Source of the DNA: JAQUVS01 sp964389735
GTDB taxonomy: Bacteria; Bacillota_I; Bacilli_A; RF39; UBA660
Assembly: GCA_964389735.1 (NCBI GenBank)
Contig: CAYMEJ010000002.1
Span: 1-47,221, forward strand
DNA length: 47,221 bases
Direction of reading: 5' to 3'
Shown: positions 6,729 through 15,414 of the stretch, in pieces
Position numbering within the stretch: the first letter of the stretch is position 1
Layout of the letters: every line of letters begins with the position of its first letter
The notes under the pieces: generated by a model
What the model was told of the DNA's origin: nothing
What the model saw: the letters and a program-made list of their open reading frames with translations, nothing else
Databases searched by the model: none
Made by a program: the position numbers and the translations under genes

Positions 6729-7654
6729 AAAAAAACAAAAAAAAGTTAATAATATTATTTGTTGCAATATTTTTATTAACTGGTTGTACAACAACATTGA
6801 AAGATAAAAATAAAAAAGTAGTAACTAATCCTGAAACGGGACAAAGTTTAACAGAAAATATTTTATGCCAACCTGAAAATGAAAAAACAATAAAAAAATA
6901 TACAGAAAATGGTGTAAAAATAGATAAATTAGTAAAGTGTGAAGACTTTAAAATAACAACAGGTGGTTATGAAGGATTATGGACATCAATATTTGTAAAA
7001 CCATTAGCATGGGCAATATTAAATATTCAAAAAATAGTAGGAAATGCGGGTATTGCATTAATTATTACAACAATAATTATTAGATTATTGGCATATCCAA
7101 TAACACTAAAAACTGCAATGCAATCTGAATTATTAAAACAAGCAAAACCAGATTTGGATAAATTAGAAAAAAAATATAAAGATAAGACTGATCAAGAATC
7201 ACTAATGAAAAAAAGCCAAGAAATGACTATGATATATAAAAAATATAATATAAATCCTATTTCTGGATGTTTATATGCATTAATTCAATTACCATTATTT
7301 ATAGCATTTTTAGAAGCAATAAATAGAGTTCCATCATTATTTGAACAAAAATTATTAGGATTTCAATTAGGAACAACACCTTCAATAGGAATATTTACAA
7401 ATTCTAATTATTTATATGTTATAATAATTATATTAGTTGGATTATCTACATATTATTCATTTAGCTTAAATAAAACAGCATCAACATCTGGAGAAAAAGA
7501 CCCTATGAAGGGAATGTCAACAGCAATGGTAATAATGTTTATAGTAATGTCATTCTTTATGCCAACAGCACTATGTATATATTGGATAGCTACTAATTTA
7601 TTTACAATTATGCAAAACTTAATTGTAAAAAGGAGGAAGTTAAAAAATGCTTAA
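6725..7654 (+). CDS. yidC: membrane protein insertase YidC/SpoIIIJ (lipoprotein)
   Basis: Inserts proteins into the cell membrane, alone or with SecYEG. The 309 residues begin with a lipoprotein signal ending in the lipobox LLTGC, with Cys21 as the acylated residue. A segment near residues 85-105 (WAILNIQKIVGNAGIALIITT) starts the conserved 60KD_IMP core, which has five membrane segments, a cytoplasmic basic loop (KYNINPISGCLYALIQLPLF) and FFMPTALCIYWIATNLF near the end. It overlaps both rnpA and jag, and forms with them the usual rnpA-yidC-jag operon. In spore formers the paralogue SpoIIIJ acts in engulfment; which role applies here cannot be told. Confidence 0.95.
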   Translation: MKKNKKKLIILFVAIFLLTGCTTTLKDKNKKVVTNPETGQSLTENILCQPENEKTIKKYTENGVKIDKLVKCEDFKITTGGYEGLWTSIFVKPLAWAILNIQKIVGNAGIALIITTIIIRLLAYPITLKTAMQSELLKQAKPDLDKLEKKYKDKTDQESLMKKSQEMTMIYKKYNINPISGCLYALIQLPLFIAFLEAINRVPSLFEQKLLGFQLGTTPSIGIFTNSNYLYVIIIILVGLSTYYSFSLNKTASTSGEKDPMKGMSTAMVIMFIVMSFFMPTALCIYWIATNLFTIMQNLIVKRRKLKNA

Positions 7655-8261
7655 AAAAATTTATGTAGGAAAAACAAAAGAAGAAGCAATAGATGCAGCT
7701 AAGATAGAATTACAAGAAACAGAAGAAAATTTATATATAAAGGAACTAGAAACTAAGTCAGGACTATTTAAAGCAAAAAAAGTAGAAATAGAAGTAATAA
7801 GAAAAGATGATATTATTGAATATATTAAAAATTTCTTAAAAGATTTAACAAAAAATATGGGTTTAACAATAGAATTAGAAATAAAAAAAAGAGAAGAAAA
7901 TACATGTTTTACAATGTATTCAGAAAATAATGCAATTTTAATAGGAAAAAATGGTAAAACATTAGAGTCAATTAATTTAATATTAAAACAATCATTATAT
8001 AAAGAATTAGGTTTTTATTTTAACTTTATTCTAGATGCTGGTGAATATAAAATTAAACAACAAAAGAATATAGAAAGACTAGCAAAACAAGTTGCTAGAG
8101 AAGTATATAATACTAAAATACCAGCAAAATTAGACCCAATGAATGCTTATGAAAGAAGAATAGTACATACCATTTTATCAGATAATGATAAAATAATAAC
8201 TGAAAGTGAAGGTACTGAACCAAATAGATGTGTAGTTATTAAAGCAAAAGAAGAAGAATAA
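7647..8261 (+). CDS. jag: RNA-binding protein Jag/KhpB (Jag-N, KH, R3H)
   Basis: RNA-binding regulator linked to cell elongation and division (called EloR/KhpB in streptococci and SpoIIIJ-associated protein in Bacillus). The 204 residues show the Jag-N domain (KKIYVGKTKEEAIDAA and the KSGLFKAKKVEIEV end), a KH fold with IGKNGKTLESINLILKQ near residues 105-125, and an R3H domain with RRIVHTILSDNDKIITESEG and RCVVIKAK at the end. It overlaps yidC by 8 bp. A strong hairpin lies over its stop codon. Confidence 0.94.
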   Translation: MLKKIYVGKTKEEAIDAAKIELQETEENLYIKELETKSGLFKAKKVEIEVIRKDDIIEYIKNFLKDLTKNMGLTIELEIKKREENTCFTMYSENNAILIGKNGKTLESINLILKQSLYKELGFYFNFILDAGEYKIKQQKNIERLAKQVAREVYNTKIPAKLDPMNAYERRIVHTILSDNDKIITESEGTEPNRCVVIKAKEEE

Positions 8262-8274
8262 TCTTCTTTTTTTT
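8251..8274 (+). terminator. terminator after jag
   Basis: AAGAAGA (8251-8257) pairs with TCTTCTT (8262-8268), loop ATAA, then a T run. The stem includes the jag stop codon. Confidence 0.65.
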
Positions 8275-8283
8275 ATACATATA

Positions 8284-8292
8284 TGATATAAT
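8284..8292 (+). promoter_or_regulatory. extended -10 promoter of mnmE
   Basis: TGATATAAT, 23 bp before the mnmE start; -35 is poor, as at other promoters in this window. Confidence 0.5.
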
Positions 8293-8315
8293 TCACAATT
8301 AAGGAAGTGGTCTAA

Positions 8316-9674
8316 ATGAATGACACAATAGCAGCAATATCAACAACATTAGGAGTAGGTGCAATATCAATAATAAGAGTTAGTGGAAATGATGCAATAA
8401 ATAAAATTAATAGTATATTTAAAGGGAAAAATTTAAATGAAGTTGACTCGCATACAATTAATTATGGGTATATAATTAATAATGACGAAATAATTGATGA
8501 GGTATTAATATCAGTAATGAGATCGCCAAAAACATTTACAGTAGAAGATATTGTGGAAATAAATTGCCATGGAGGAGTAGCAACAACTAATAAAGTATTA
8601 GAATTAGTATTAAAAACAGGAATAAGATTAGCAGAACCAGGAGAATTTACAAAAAGAGCATTTTTAAATGGAAGAATAGATTTATTAAAAGCAGAATCCG
8701 TTATGGATTTAATAAACTCAAAAAGCGAACAATCAAGAAAATTATCAATAAATGGAATTAAAGGTGACATAAGTAAAAAAATAAATCAATTAAGAAAAGA
8801 AATATTAGAAAAAGTAATTGCAACTATAGAAGTAAATATTGATTATCCAGAATATGAAGATTTTGAAGAAATGACAAATCAAAAAATACTACCAGAATTA
8901 AAAATAATAAAAACAAAAATAGAAAAAATATTAAATGATTCAACAAATGGTTCATTAATAAAAAATGGAATAAAAACTGTAATAGTTGGAAAACCAAATG
9001 TAGGGAAAAGCAGTATACTAAATAAATTACTTGGTGAAGAAAAAGCAATAGTAACAGAGATTGCAGGAACAACTAGAGATATAGTAGAGGGTAATATTAC
9101 TATAAATGGAATAGAATTAAATATTATTGATACTGCAGGAATAAGAAAAACTAATGACATAGTAGAAAAAATAGGGGTAGATAAAAGTTTAGAATATATT
9201 GATAAGGCTGATTTAATAATTGGAGTATTCAATAATAATGAAGAATTAACAGATGAAGATAAAAAAATAATAGAAAAAATAAAAGGTAAAAAGAATATTA
9301 TTGTAATTAATAAAAATGATTTAGATAAAAAAATAGATATAGAAAAATATAATTTAGATAATATTATATATACTAATACTAAATTAATGGACGGAATAGA
9401 TTCATTAAAAAATAGAATTATAGAACTATTTAATTTAAATGAAATAGAAACAAGTGATTTAACATATTTAAGTAATGCTAGACAAATATCATTAATAACA
9501 GAAGCAAAAAAGATAATTGAAGAAGCAATTTTGAATATAAAAAAAGAAATGCCAATAGATATGGTAGAAATAGATATTAAAAGAGCTTGGAATACTTTAG
9601 GAGAAATAACTGGAGAAACTTATAGTGAAGAATTGCTAGATCAGTTATTTAAACAATTTTGCATAGGAAAATAG
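8316..9674 (+). CDS. mnmE: tRNA modification GTPase MnmE
   Basis: With MnmG it builds the carboxymethylaminomethyl group on U34 of certain tRNAs, using tetrahydrofolate and GTP. The 452 residues have the N-terminal folate-binding domain (MNDTIAAISTTLGVGAISIIRVSG, EINCHGG), the helical domain, an inserted G domain with GKPNVGKSS, the DTAG-type LNIIDTAGIRK and NKND, and the C-terminal FCIGK tail, whose Cys is the conserved one. GGAAGTGG precedes the ATG. The gene is followed by a Noc-binding palindrome and then by mnmG, its partner. Confidence 0.97.
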   Translation: MNDTIAAISTTLGVGAISIIRVSGNDAINKINSIFKGKNLNEVDSHTINYGYIINNDEIIDEVLISVMRSPKTFTVEDIVEINCHGGVATTNKVLELVLKTGIRLAEPGEFTKRAFLNGRIDLLKAESVMDLINSKSEQSRKLSINGIKGDISKKINQLRKEILEKVIATIEVNIDYPEYEDFEEMTNQKILPELKIIKTKIEKILNDSTNGSLIKNGIKTVIVGKPNVGKSSILNKLLGEEKAIVTEIAGTTRDIVEGNITINGIELNIIDTAGIRKTNDIVEKIGVDKSLEYIDKADLIIGVFNNNEELTDEDKKIIEKIKGKKNIIVINKNDLDKKIDIEKYNLDNIIYTNTKLMDGIDSLKNRIIELFNLNEIETSDLTYLSNARQISLITEAKKIIEEAILNIKKEMPIDMVEIDIKRAWNTLGEITGETYSEELLDQLFKQFCIGK

Positions 9675-9676
9675 GT

Positions 9677-9700
9677 AAATTATTTCCCGGGAAATAATTT
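9677..9700. promoter_or_regulatory. Noc-binding site (NBS) palindrome
   Basis: A 24-bp perfect palindrome centred between 9688 and 9689, with core TATTTCCCGGGAAATA at 9681-9696. This equals the Noc-binding consensus described in B. subtilis (ATTTCCCGGGAAAT). It starts 3 bp after the mnmE stop and touches the possible mnmG -35. A noc gene is encoded about 2.8 kb away, though across the suspect join in mnmG. A CCCGGG core is rare in DNA this AT-rich. Confidence 0.85.
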
Positions 9701-9730
9701 TGTGTACTAAATAAAAAAAAGGTGTATAAT
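9700..9730 (+). promoter_or_regulatory. possible mnmG promoter
   Basis: TATAAT at 9725-9730 is a perfect -10. The -35 is uncertain: TTGTGT at 9700-9705 with a 19-bp spacer, or GTGTAC at 9702-9707 with 17 bp. Either touches the Noc-binding palindrome. Confidence 0.45.
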
Positions 9731-9759
9731 AAACTACGGTTAAGAGGAAGTGTATCAAA

Positions 9760-10349
9760 ATGAAATATGAAATAATAGTAGTAGGAGGGGGACATGCAGG
9801 TTGTGAAGCATCCCTAGCATCAGCAAGAACAGGTAAAAAAACTCTATTAGTAACGGGAAATATAAATAATATTGCTGATATGCCATGTAATCCTTCAATA
9901 GGTGGACCTGCAAAAGGTATAGTAGTAAGAGAAATAGATGCTTTAGGTGGAGAAATGGGAAATAATATTGACCATAGCTGTTTGCAAGTAAAAATGTTAA
10001 ATACAAAAAAAGGACCAGCAGTAAGAGCATTAAGAGCACAAGGTGATAAAATAACATATCCAAAAGCAATGTTAGAAACATTAAAGAGTACAAATAATTT
10101 AGAAATACTAGAATCAATAGTAGAAGATTTGATAGTAGAAAATAATAAAATTCAAGGAATTGTTCTAGAAGATGGCACAAAAATATATTCACAAGCAGTA
10201 ATATTAACAACAGGAACTTACTTAAAAGGAATGGTATTATGTGGTGCAGATAAAGTATCAAGTGGACCTCATGGCGAAAAACCATCAAAACATTTAAGTG
10301 ATAATATGAGAAAATTAGGTTTTACTATTCAAAGATTAAACACAGGAAC
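9760..10349 (+). CDS. mnmG: tRNA modification enzyme MnmG, N-terminal part (left of gap)
   Basis: FAD-binding partner of MnmE in tRNA U34 modification. This piece encodes residues 1-196, with the dinucleotide motif VVGGGHAGCEA, NPSIGGPAKG and VRALRAQGDKITYP typical of MnmG. It runs into ten N. From residue 155 (LKGMVLCGADK) to 196 (QRLNTG) it covers the same part of the protein that the piece right of the gap encodes again with different residues (25 of 42 identical in my hand alignment). So this is the start of one MnmG and the next entry the end of another, not a real duplication inside one gene. Confidence 0.9.
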
Positions 10350-10359
10350 NNNNNNNNNN
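10350..10359. other. assembly gap of 10 N inside mnmG
   Basis: Ten N, a typical placeholder length. The reading frame changes across it and the flanks overlap in protein content, so the length is not a measured distance and the join may be wrong. Confidence 0.98.
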
Positions 10360-11761
10360 TTTAAAAGCTGATATTCTAGTTGGAGATACAAGAAGAAGAG
10401 AAGGCCCACATGGTGAACGTCCTAGTATGCATCTGAGTGATAATTTAAAGAAATTAGGATTTAATATAATTAGATTAAAAACAGGAACACCACCAAGAAT
10501 AGAAAGAAATAGTATTGATTTTACTAAAACACAATATGAACCAGGTGATGCTAAAGAATATGCATTTTCATTTGATAATAAACCACTATATCAAGCGGAA
10601 GATCAAGTACCATGTCACCTAGTATATTCAAATGAAAAAACGCATAAAATTATTATGGATAATTTGGATAAATCNNNNNNNNNNNNNNNNNNNNNNNNNN
10701 NNNNNNNNNNNNGATATTGTCCTTCAATAGAAGATAAAGTAGTAAGATTTAAAGACAAAGAAAGACATCAATTATTTTTAGAACCAGAAAGTAGATATTT
10801 TGATGATATATACTTACAAGGATTTTCTACAAGTATGCCACATGATATTCAAGAACAAATGGTTCACAGTTTAGTAGGTCTAGAAAACGCAAAAATATTA
10901 AGATATGCATATGCAATAGAGTATGATGCAATAGATCCATTACAATTAAAACAATCATTAGAAACAAAGGTAGTAGAAAATTTATTTACTGCTGGTCAAA
11001 TAAATGGAACAAGTGGATATGAAGAAGCAGCATGCCAAGGATTAATAGCGGGAATAAATGCTAGTTTAAAATTATCAAATAAAGAACCGCTTATATTAAA
11101 AAGAAATGAAGCATACATCGGTGTATTAATTGATGACCTAGTAACAAAAGGAACAAAAGAACCATATAGATTACTAACTTCAAGAGCAGAATATAGATTA
11201 TTATTAAGACATGATAATGCAGATTTAAGATTAAGAGAATATGGTTATAAGATAGGCTTGATATCATCAGAAAAATATGAAAAATTCTTACAAAAAAAAG
11301 CAAACATTAAAAAATTAGAAGAAGAATTGAAAAACAATAAAATAACACCAACAGAAGAACAAAATAAAAAATTAGAGCAATTAGATACAGCATTAATAAA
11401 AGATGGAATAAATTTATATGAATTATTAAAAAGACCAGAAATAACATTTGAAGGTCTAGAAAAATTAGGATTTAATTTTGATTATGAAGAAGAAATAAAA
11501 GAACAAGTTGAAATAAATATAAAATATGCTGGTTATATTACAAAGGCGAATAGAGAAGCAGAAAAAATGTTAGATTTAGAAAACATTAAAATACCAAATG
11601 ATATTAATTATAATGAAGTTCATAATTTAGCACATGAAGCCTTACAAAAATTATCAGATATAAGACCAACATCAGTAGGACAAGCTGCAAGAATAAGTGG
11701 AGTAAATCCAGCTGATATTTCAATATTAATGGTATATTTAAAAAAGGAAAATAAAATATGA
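10360..11761 (+). CDS. mnmG: tRNA modification enzyme MnmG, remainder (right of gap)
   Basis: This piece is read in phase from 10361 (LKADILVGDTRRREGPHGER) and equals MnmG from about residue 155 to the C-terminus. RLKTGTPPRI, YCPSIEDKVVRF, RHQLFLEPE, GQINGTSGYEEAACQGLIAG, TSRAEYRLLLRHDNADLRL and the helical tail with IRPTSVGQAARISGVNPADI are all MnmG hallmarks. A later ATG at 10427 is not a real start. A second N run at 10675-10712 removes 12 codons without changing frame. Its end overlaps rsmG by 4 bp, a normal Bacilli arrangement. Apart from the gaps nothing suggests a pseudogene. Confidence 0.92.
10675..10712. other. assembly gap of 38 N inside mnmG, frame kept
   Basis: The gap lies between NLDKS and RYCPS. 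In other MnmG proteins this stretch is S-PMYxGxxxGxGP-R, 12 residues. The N count of 38 equals one base of the Ser codon, 36 bases and one base of the Arg codon, so its size appears real. Confidence 0.95.
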
Positions 11762-12462
11762 AAATAGAAGAATTTCTAAATTCCATTGAACAACTAAATA
11801 TAAATTTAAATAATAATCAAATAAATCAATTAAATGAATTCTATAAATTATTAAAAGAATGGAATCAAAAAATAAACCTTACAAGAATAATAGAAGAAGA
11901 TGAAGTATATTTAAAACATTTTTATGACAGTTTAACTTTAAATAAAGTAATAGATTTAAAGAAAATAGAAACATTATGTGATTTTGGAACAGGTGCTGGT
12001 TTTCCAGGAATTGTCCTAAAAATATGCTTTCCAAATATAAAAGTAACATTAATTGATTCCTTACAAAAAAGAATTAATTACTTAAATGATGTTATAGAAA
12101 AATTAAAATTAGAAAATATCGAAACTTATCATATGAGAGGTGAAGATTTTTCTAAATTAAATAGAGAAAAATATGATGTAGTAACAGCACGCGCTGTTAG
12201 TAATTTGAATATTATTTCAGAAATATGCATTCCGATGGTAAAAGTAAATGGTTATTTTATTCCAATGAAAGGGAATTGTGAAGAAGAAATAAAGGAAAGT
12301 TTAGTTTTATTAAAAAAATTAGATTGTTCTATAGAAAAAATAGAAAATTTTGATCTACCAATCGAAAATAGTAGAAGAACATTAATAAAAATAAAAAAAG
12401 AAAAAGAAACAAATAAAAAGTATCCTAGAACAATAGAAAAAATGAAAAAATTTTCATTGTAA
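11758..12462 (+). CDS. rsmG: 16S rRNA m7G527 methyltransferase RsmG
   Basis: SAM-dependent enzyme (GidB) that methylates N7 of G527 in 16S rRNA; loss gives low-level streptomycin resistance in other bacteria. The 234 residues match the family. The start region YKLLKEWNQKINLTRI and HFYDSL are conserved, then the SAM motif CDFGTGAGFPGIVLKI and the VTARAVSNLNIISE region; RRTLIKIKK and YPR near the end are typical. ATG overlaps the mnmG stop (ATGA). The noc promoter -35 overlaps its stop codon. Confidence 0.96.
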   Translation: MKIEEFLNSIEQLNINLNNNQINQLNEFYKLLKEWNQKINLTRIIEEDEVYLKHFYDSLTLNKVIDLKKIETLCDFGTGAGFPGIVLKICFPNIKVTLIDSLQKRINYLNDVIEKLKLENIETYHMRGEDFSKLNREKYDVVTARAVSNLNIISEICIPMVKVNGYFIPMKGNCEEEIKESLVLLKKLDCSIEKIENFDLPIENSRRTLIKIKKEKETNKKYPRTIEKMKKFSL

Positions 12463-12485
12463 AAAGGAAATAATTAATATATAAT
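12457..12485 (+). promoter_or_regulatory. noc promoter
   Basis: TTGTAA (12457-12462) and TATAAT (12480-12485) with a 17-bp spacer. The -35 overlaps the rsmG stop codon. Confidence 0.7.
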
Positions 12486-12518
12486 GTTAATAGGGTAAAA
12501 AGAATAGAGGGATTAAAA

Positions 12519-13661
12519 ATGGATAGAGAAGTAGTAGATTTATATTTGGATGATATAATTCCAAACCGTTTTCAACCAAGAGAAGTATTTGATGAAAAAG
12601 CACTAGAAGAACTATCAATTTCTATCAAAGAGCATGGTGTAATACAACCTATTATTGTAAGAAAAATAGGTGATAAATATGAAATAATAGCGGGAGAAAG
12701 AAGATATAAGGCATCAGCTTTAGCAGGTTTAACAAAAATTCCAGCAATTATAAGAAATTTAGATGATAGAGAAACTTCAAAAGTAGCATTACTAGAAAAT
12801 TTACAAAGAAAAGATTTAACTGCTATAGAAGAAGCAAGAACATATCAAAAAATATTAGAATTAGATACAATGACACAAGAAGAATTAGGAAAAACAATGG
12901 GTAAATCACAACCAGCTATTGCAAATAAATTAAGATTACTTGATTTACCAGATGAAGTACAAGAAGCACTATTACATAATCAAATATCAGAAAGACATGC
13001 TAGAAGTTTATTAAGTTTATCAAATATTGAAGATCAAATATCAATGTTAGATAAAATAATAAAAAATAGAATGACAGTAAGAGAAGTAGATGATGAAATA
13101 AAATCTAGAATGCTAAAAGAAATAGGAGAAAATCAACCAGTTCAAGAAGAAACTCCTGTAGTTACACAAGATATACCAGTAATTATGCCAAATAATGACG
13201 TGGTTAATTTAACGGCAAGTTCAGAAATTAATTTAGATGAAATAAAGAATAAATCGACTGATATAATAAGACCAGTAAATAAAGTAGTTAATTTAGATGA
13301 TTTATTAAGAACAAATATTCCTGAAAAGCAAGAGGAACAAGAAGAAGATAAATATAAATATGTAGAACCTTCTATACCAACATTACCAACTTTCCCAGAA
13401 GAAAAGAAGGATACATATGATGCAAATCTATTAATGCCATCAATGCCTGTTACAGAAAATCACTTACCAATAGAAGAATTAAATGAATTAGAAGAAGAAA
13501 CAGAAATTCCTGTTCAAACTAATAATAGTATGAAAGATACAATAAATATATTTAGAGATGCAGCAGCAAAAGCAAAAGCAAATGGATTTGTTGTTAATCT
13601 TGAAGAAATGGATTTTGAAAACACATATCAAATAATAATAAAGATAGATAAAAATAATTAA
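12519..13661 (+). CDS. noc: nucleoid occlusion protein Noc, with long linker
   Basis: ParB-family CTP-dependent DNA clamp that blocks division over the nucleoid. Residues 1-200 are the ParB core: IPNRFQPRE, AGERRYKA (CTP-binding arginines), ALLENLQRKDLTAIEEA and the HTH TQEELGKTMGKSQPAIANKL. At the four positions reported to switch ParB to Noc specificity it has Gln131, Lys137, Asp142 and Arg159, three of four Noc-like (the ParB at 14538 has Arg, Met, Asp, Gly). Residues 335-380 resemble the Noc C-terminal dimer domain. Between them is an acidic, Pro-rich linker of about 130 residues; total 380 against about 283 in B. subtilis. The N-terminal amphipathic membrane helix is absent, and no better upstream start exists. 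GAGGG precedes the ATG. Position between rsmG and parA is standard. Confidence 0.88.
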   Translation: MDREVVDLYLDDIIPNRFQPREVFDEKALEELSISIKEHGVIQPIIVRKIGDKYEIIAGERRYKASALAGLTKIPAIIRNLDDRETSKVALLENLQRKDLTAIEEARTYQKILELDTMTQEELGKTMGKSQPAIANKLRLLDLPDEVQEALLHNQISERHARSLLSLSNIEDQISMLDKIIKNRMTVREVDDEIKSRMLKEIGENQPVQEETPVVTQDIPVIMPNNDVVNLTASSEINLDEIKNKSTDIIRPVNKVVNLDDLLRTNIPEKQEEQEEDKYKYVEPSIPTLPTFPEEKKDTYDANLLMPSMPVTENHLPIEELNELEEETEIPVQTNNSMKDTINIFRDAAAKAKANGFVVNLEEMDFENTYQIIIKIDKNN

Positions 13662-13687
13662 AGTAGAATTATATCTGCTTTTTTTTT
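13661..13687 (+). terminator. terminator after noc
   Basis: AAGTAGA (13661-13667) pairs with TCTGCTT (13674-13680, one G-T pair) followed by a run of T. Confidence 0.6.
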
Positions 13688-13762
13688 GCAAAAATCATTT
13701 CTTTATTACTTCTTTTTTGGTACAATATAATAAGTATTAATTTATAGGAGCAGGTGATCAAG

Positions 13763-14548
13763 ATGGGAAAGATAATTTCTTTAGTAAATCAAAAAGGTGG
13801 AGTAGGTAAAACTACAACAAGCATAAATCTTTCAGCATCATTAGCGGTATTAGGTAAAAGGGTTTTACTTATAGATTTAGATCCACAAGGAAATACAACA
13901 ACTGGTGTTGGTATAAATAAAGGTGATATTCTAACAAGCATTTATGATGTAATGACTGGAAAATGTAAGATAGAAGAAGCATTAATAAAAACAAAATATA
14001 AAAATTTATATGTATTACCAGCAACAATAAATTTAGCAGGTGTAGACATTGAATTGATTGAAAAAAGTAAAACAGAACCTGGATTTTTAAAGGGAATGCA
14101 ATTAAAAAATTCATTAGATTCAATAAGAGATTTATTTGATTACATGATTATTGATTGTCCTCCATCATTAGGCGTATTAACAACAAATGCTTTAACTGCA
14201 TCAGATTCAGTAATTATACCAGTACAATGTGAATTCTTTGCATTAGAAGGAATAATGCAATTATTAAATACAATAATGTTAGCTCAAAAAAATTTAAATC
14301 CAAATTTAGATATTGAAGGAGTACTTCTTACAATGTTAGATTCAAGAACAAATTTAGGGTTAGAAGTAGTAGAAGATATAAGAAGATACTTTAAGGAAAG
14401 AGTATATAATACAATAATTCCTAGATTAATAAGATTAACAGAAGCACCATCTCATGGAAAACCTATAATAGCATATGATCCAAAGAGTAGAGGATCAGAA
14501 GCATATATAAATTTAGCAAAGGAAGTGATTGAGAGAAATGGAAAATAA
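13763..14548 (+). CDS. parA: chromosome partitioning ATPase ParA/Soj
   Basis: Deviant Walker A ATPase that with ParB moves the origin and, in B. subtilis, regulates DnaA. The deviant motif NQKGGVGKTTTS is at the start, followed by LLIDLDPQGNTTTG (A') and YMIIDCPPSLGVLTTNAL. At 261 residues it matches Soj length. I prefer the ATG at 13763, with AGGTG 6 nt upstream, over the in-frame GTG at 13754, which overlaps that site. It overlaps parB by 11 bp, so the pair is an operon. A perfect TATAAT lies at 13726-13731 upstream. Confidence 0.96.
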   Translation: MGKIISLVNQKGGVGKTTTSINLSASLAVLGKRVLLIDLDPQGNTTTGVGINKGDILTSIYDVMTGKCKIEEALIKTKYKNLYVLPATINLAGVDIELIEKSKTEPGFLKGMQLKNSLDSIRDLFDYMIIDCPPSLGVLTTNALTASDSVIIPVQCEFFALEGIMQLLNTIMLAQKNLNPNLDIEGVLLTMLDSRTNLGLEVVEDIRRYFKERVYNTIIPRLIRLTEAPSHGKPIIAYDPKSRGSEAYINLAKEVIERNGK

Positions 14549-15413
14549 AAGAAGAGCTTTAGGTAGAGGTTTAGAAGAATTATTTAATAATGAGCCAATT
14601 GATTATGATCAAATTGAAACAAAAATATTAACATCTACACCAAAAGAAGAAATTCAAGAAATTAATTTAAATGAATTAAGAAGTAATCCATATCAACCAC
14701 GTAAAACATTTGATGAAGAAGCGTTAAGAGAATTAGCATCATCTATCAAAGAACATGGTGTTTTTCAACCAATTATTGCAAAAAAAAGTATAAAAGGATA
14801 TGAAATAATTGCAGGTGAAAGACGTGTTAGAGCATCTGTATTAGCAGGTAAAGAAACAATACCAGCAATAATAAGAGATTTTACAGATGATGAAATGATG
14901 GAAATTGCATTATTAGAAAATTTACAAAGAGAAAACTTAAATGCATTAGAAGAAGCTGTAGCATACAAAAAACTACTAGAACAATTACAAGTAACACAAG
15001 AAGAATTGGCAAAAAGATTAGGAAAAAGTAGAAGTCATATTACAAATATGTTAGGATTGATAGATTTACCTGATGTAGTAAAACAAATGGTAATTGAATC
15101 AAAATTAACTATGGGACACGCAAGAGTATTAAGTAAAATAGAAAATAATGAAAAAGTTTTAGAATTAGCAAATAAAATAATAAGAGAACACTTAAGTGTA
15201 AGAGAAACTGAAGATTTAGCATTAAATACTGAATATAAAAGAAAAAATGTTATTACAAAACAACATCAAAGTACTGAATATAAATATGTAGAAGAAAATC
15301 TATGTGATAAATTAGGCACAAAAGTTAAAATTAAAAATAATAAGGTTGAAATATCTTTTACAAATAAGAATGATTTAAACAGAATACTAGAAATAATTGG
15401 ATTAGGAGAATAA
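14538..15413 (+). CDS. parB: chromosome partitioning protein ParB/Spo0J
   Basis: CTP-dependent clamp that loads at parS sites and recruits SMC. It begins MENKRRALGRGLEELFNN, the ParA-stimulating motif, which Noc lacks. Then come NPYQPRKTF, AGERRVRASVLAG, ALLENLQRENLNALEEA, the HTH TQEELAKRLGKSRSHITNML and a C-terminal dimer domain. Arg and Gly occupy two of the ParB-specific positions where Noc has Gln and Arg. I start at the ATG at 14538 rather than at the TTG at 14529; 291 residues. No canonical parS was found by eye in the window, so its sites must be elsewhere or divergent. Confidence 0.96.
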   Translation: MENKRRALGRGLEELFNNEPIDYDQIETKILTSTPKEEIQEINLNELRSNPYQPRKTFDEEALRELASSIKEHGVFQPIIAKKSIKGYEIIAGERRVRASVLAGKETIPAIIRDFTDDEMMEIALLENLQRENLNALEEAVAYKKLLEQLQVTQEELAKRLGKSRSHITNMLGLIDLPDVVKQMVIESKLTMGHARVLSKIENNEKVLELANKIIREHLSVRETEDLALNTEYKRKNVITKQHQSTEYKYVEENLCDKLGTKVKIKNNKVEISFTNKNDLNRILEIIGLGE

Positions 15414-15414
15414 T

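Noticed and set aside
10350..10430. mnmG as a disrupted pseudogene
   Set aside because: The break coincides with N runs and with two versions of one segment; both parts are otherwise intact, so an assembly join explains it better.
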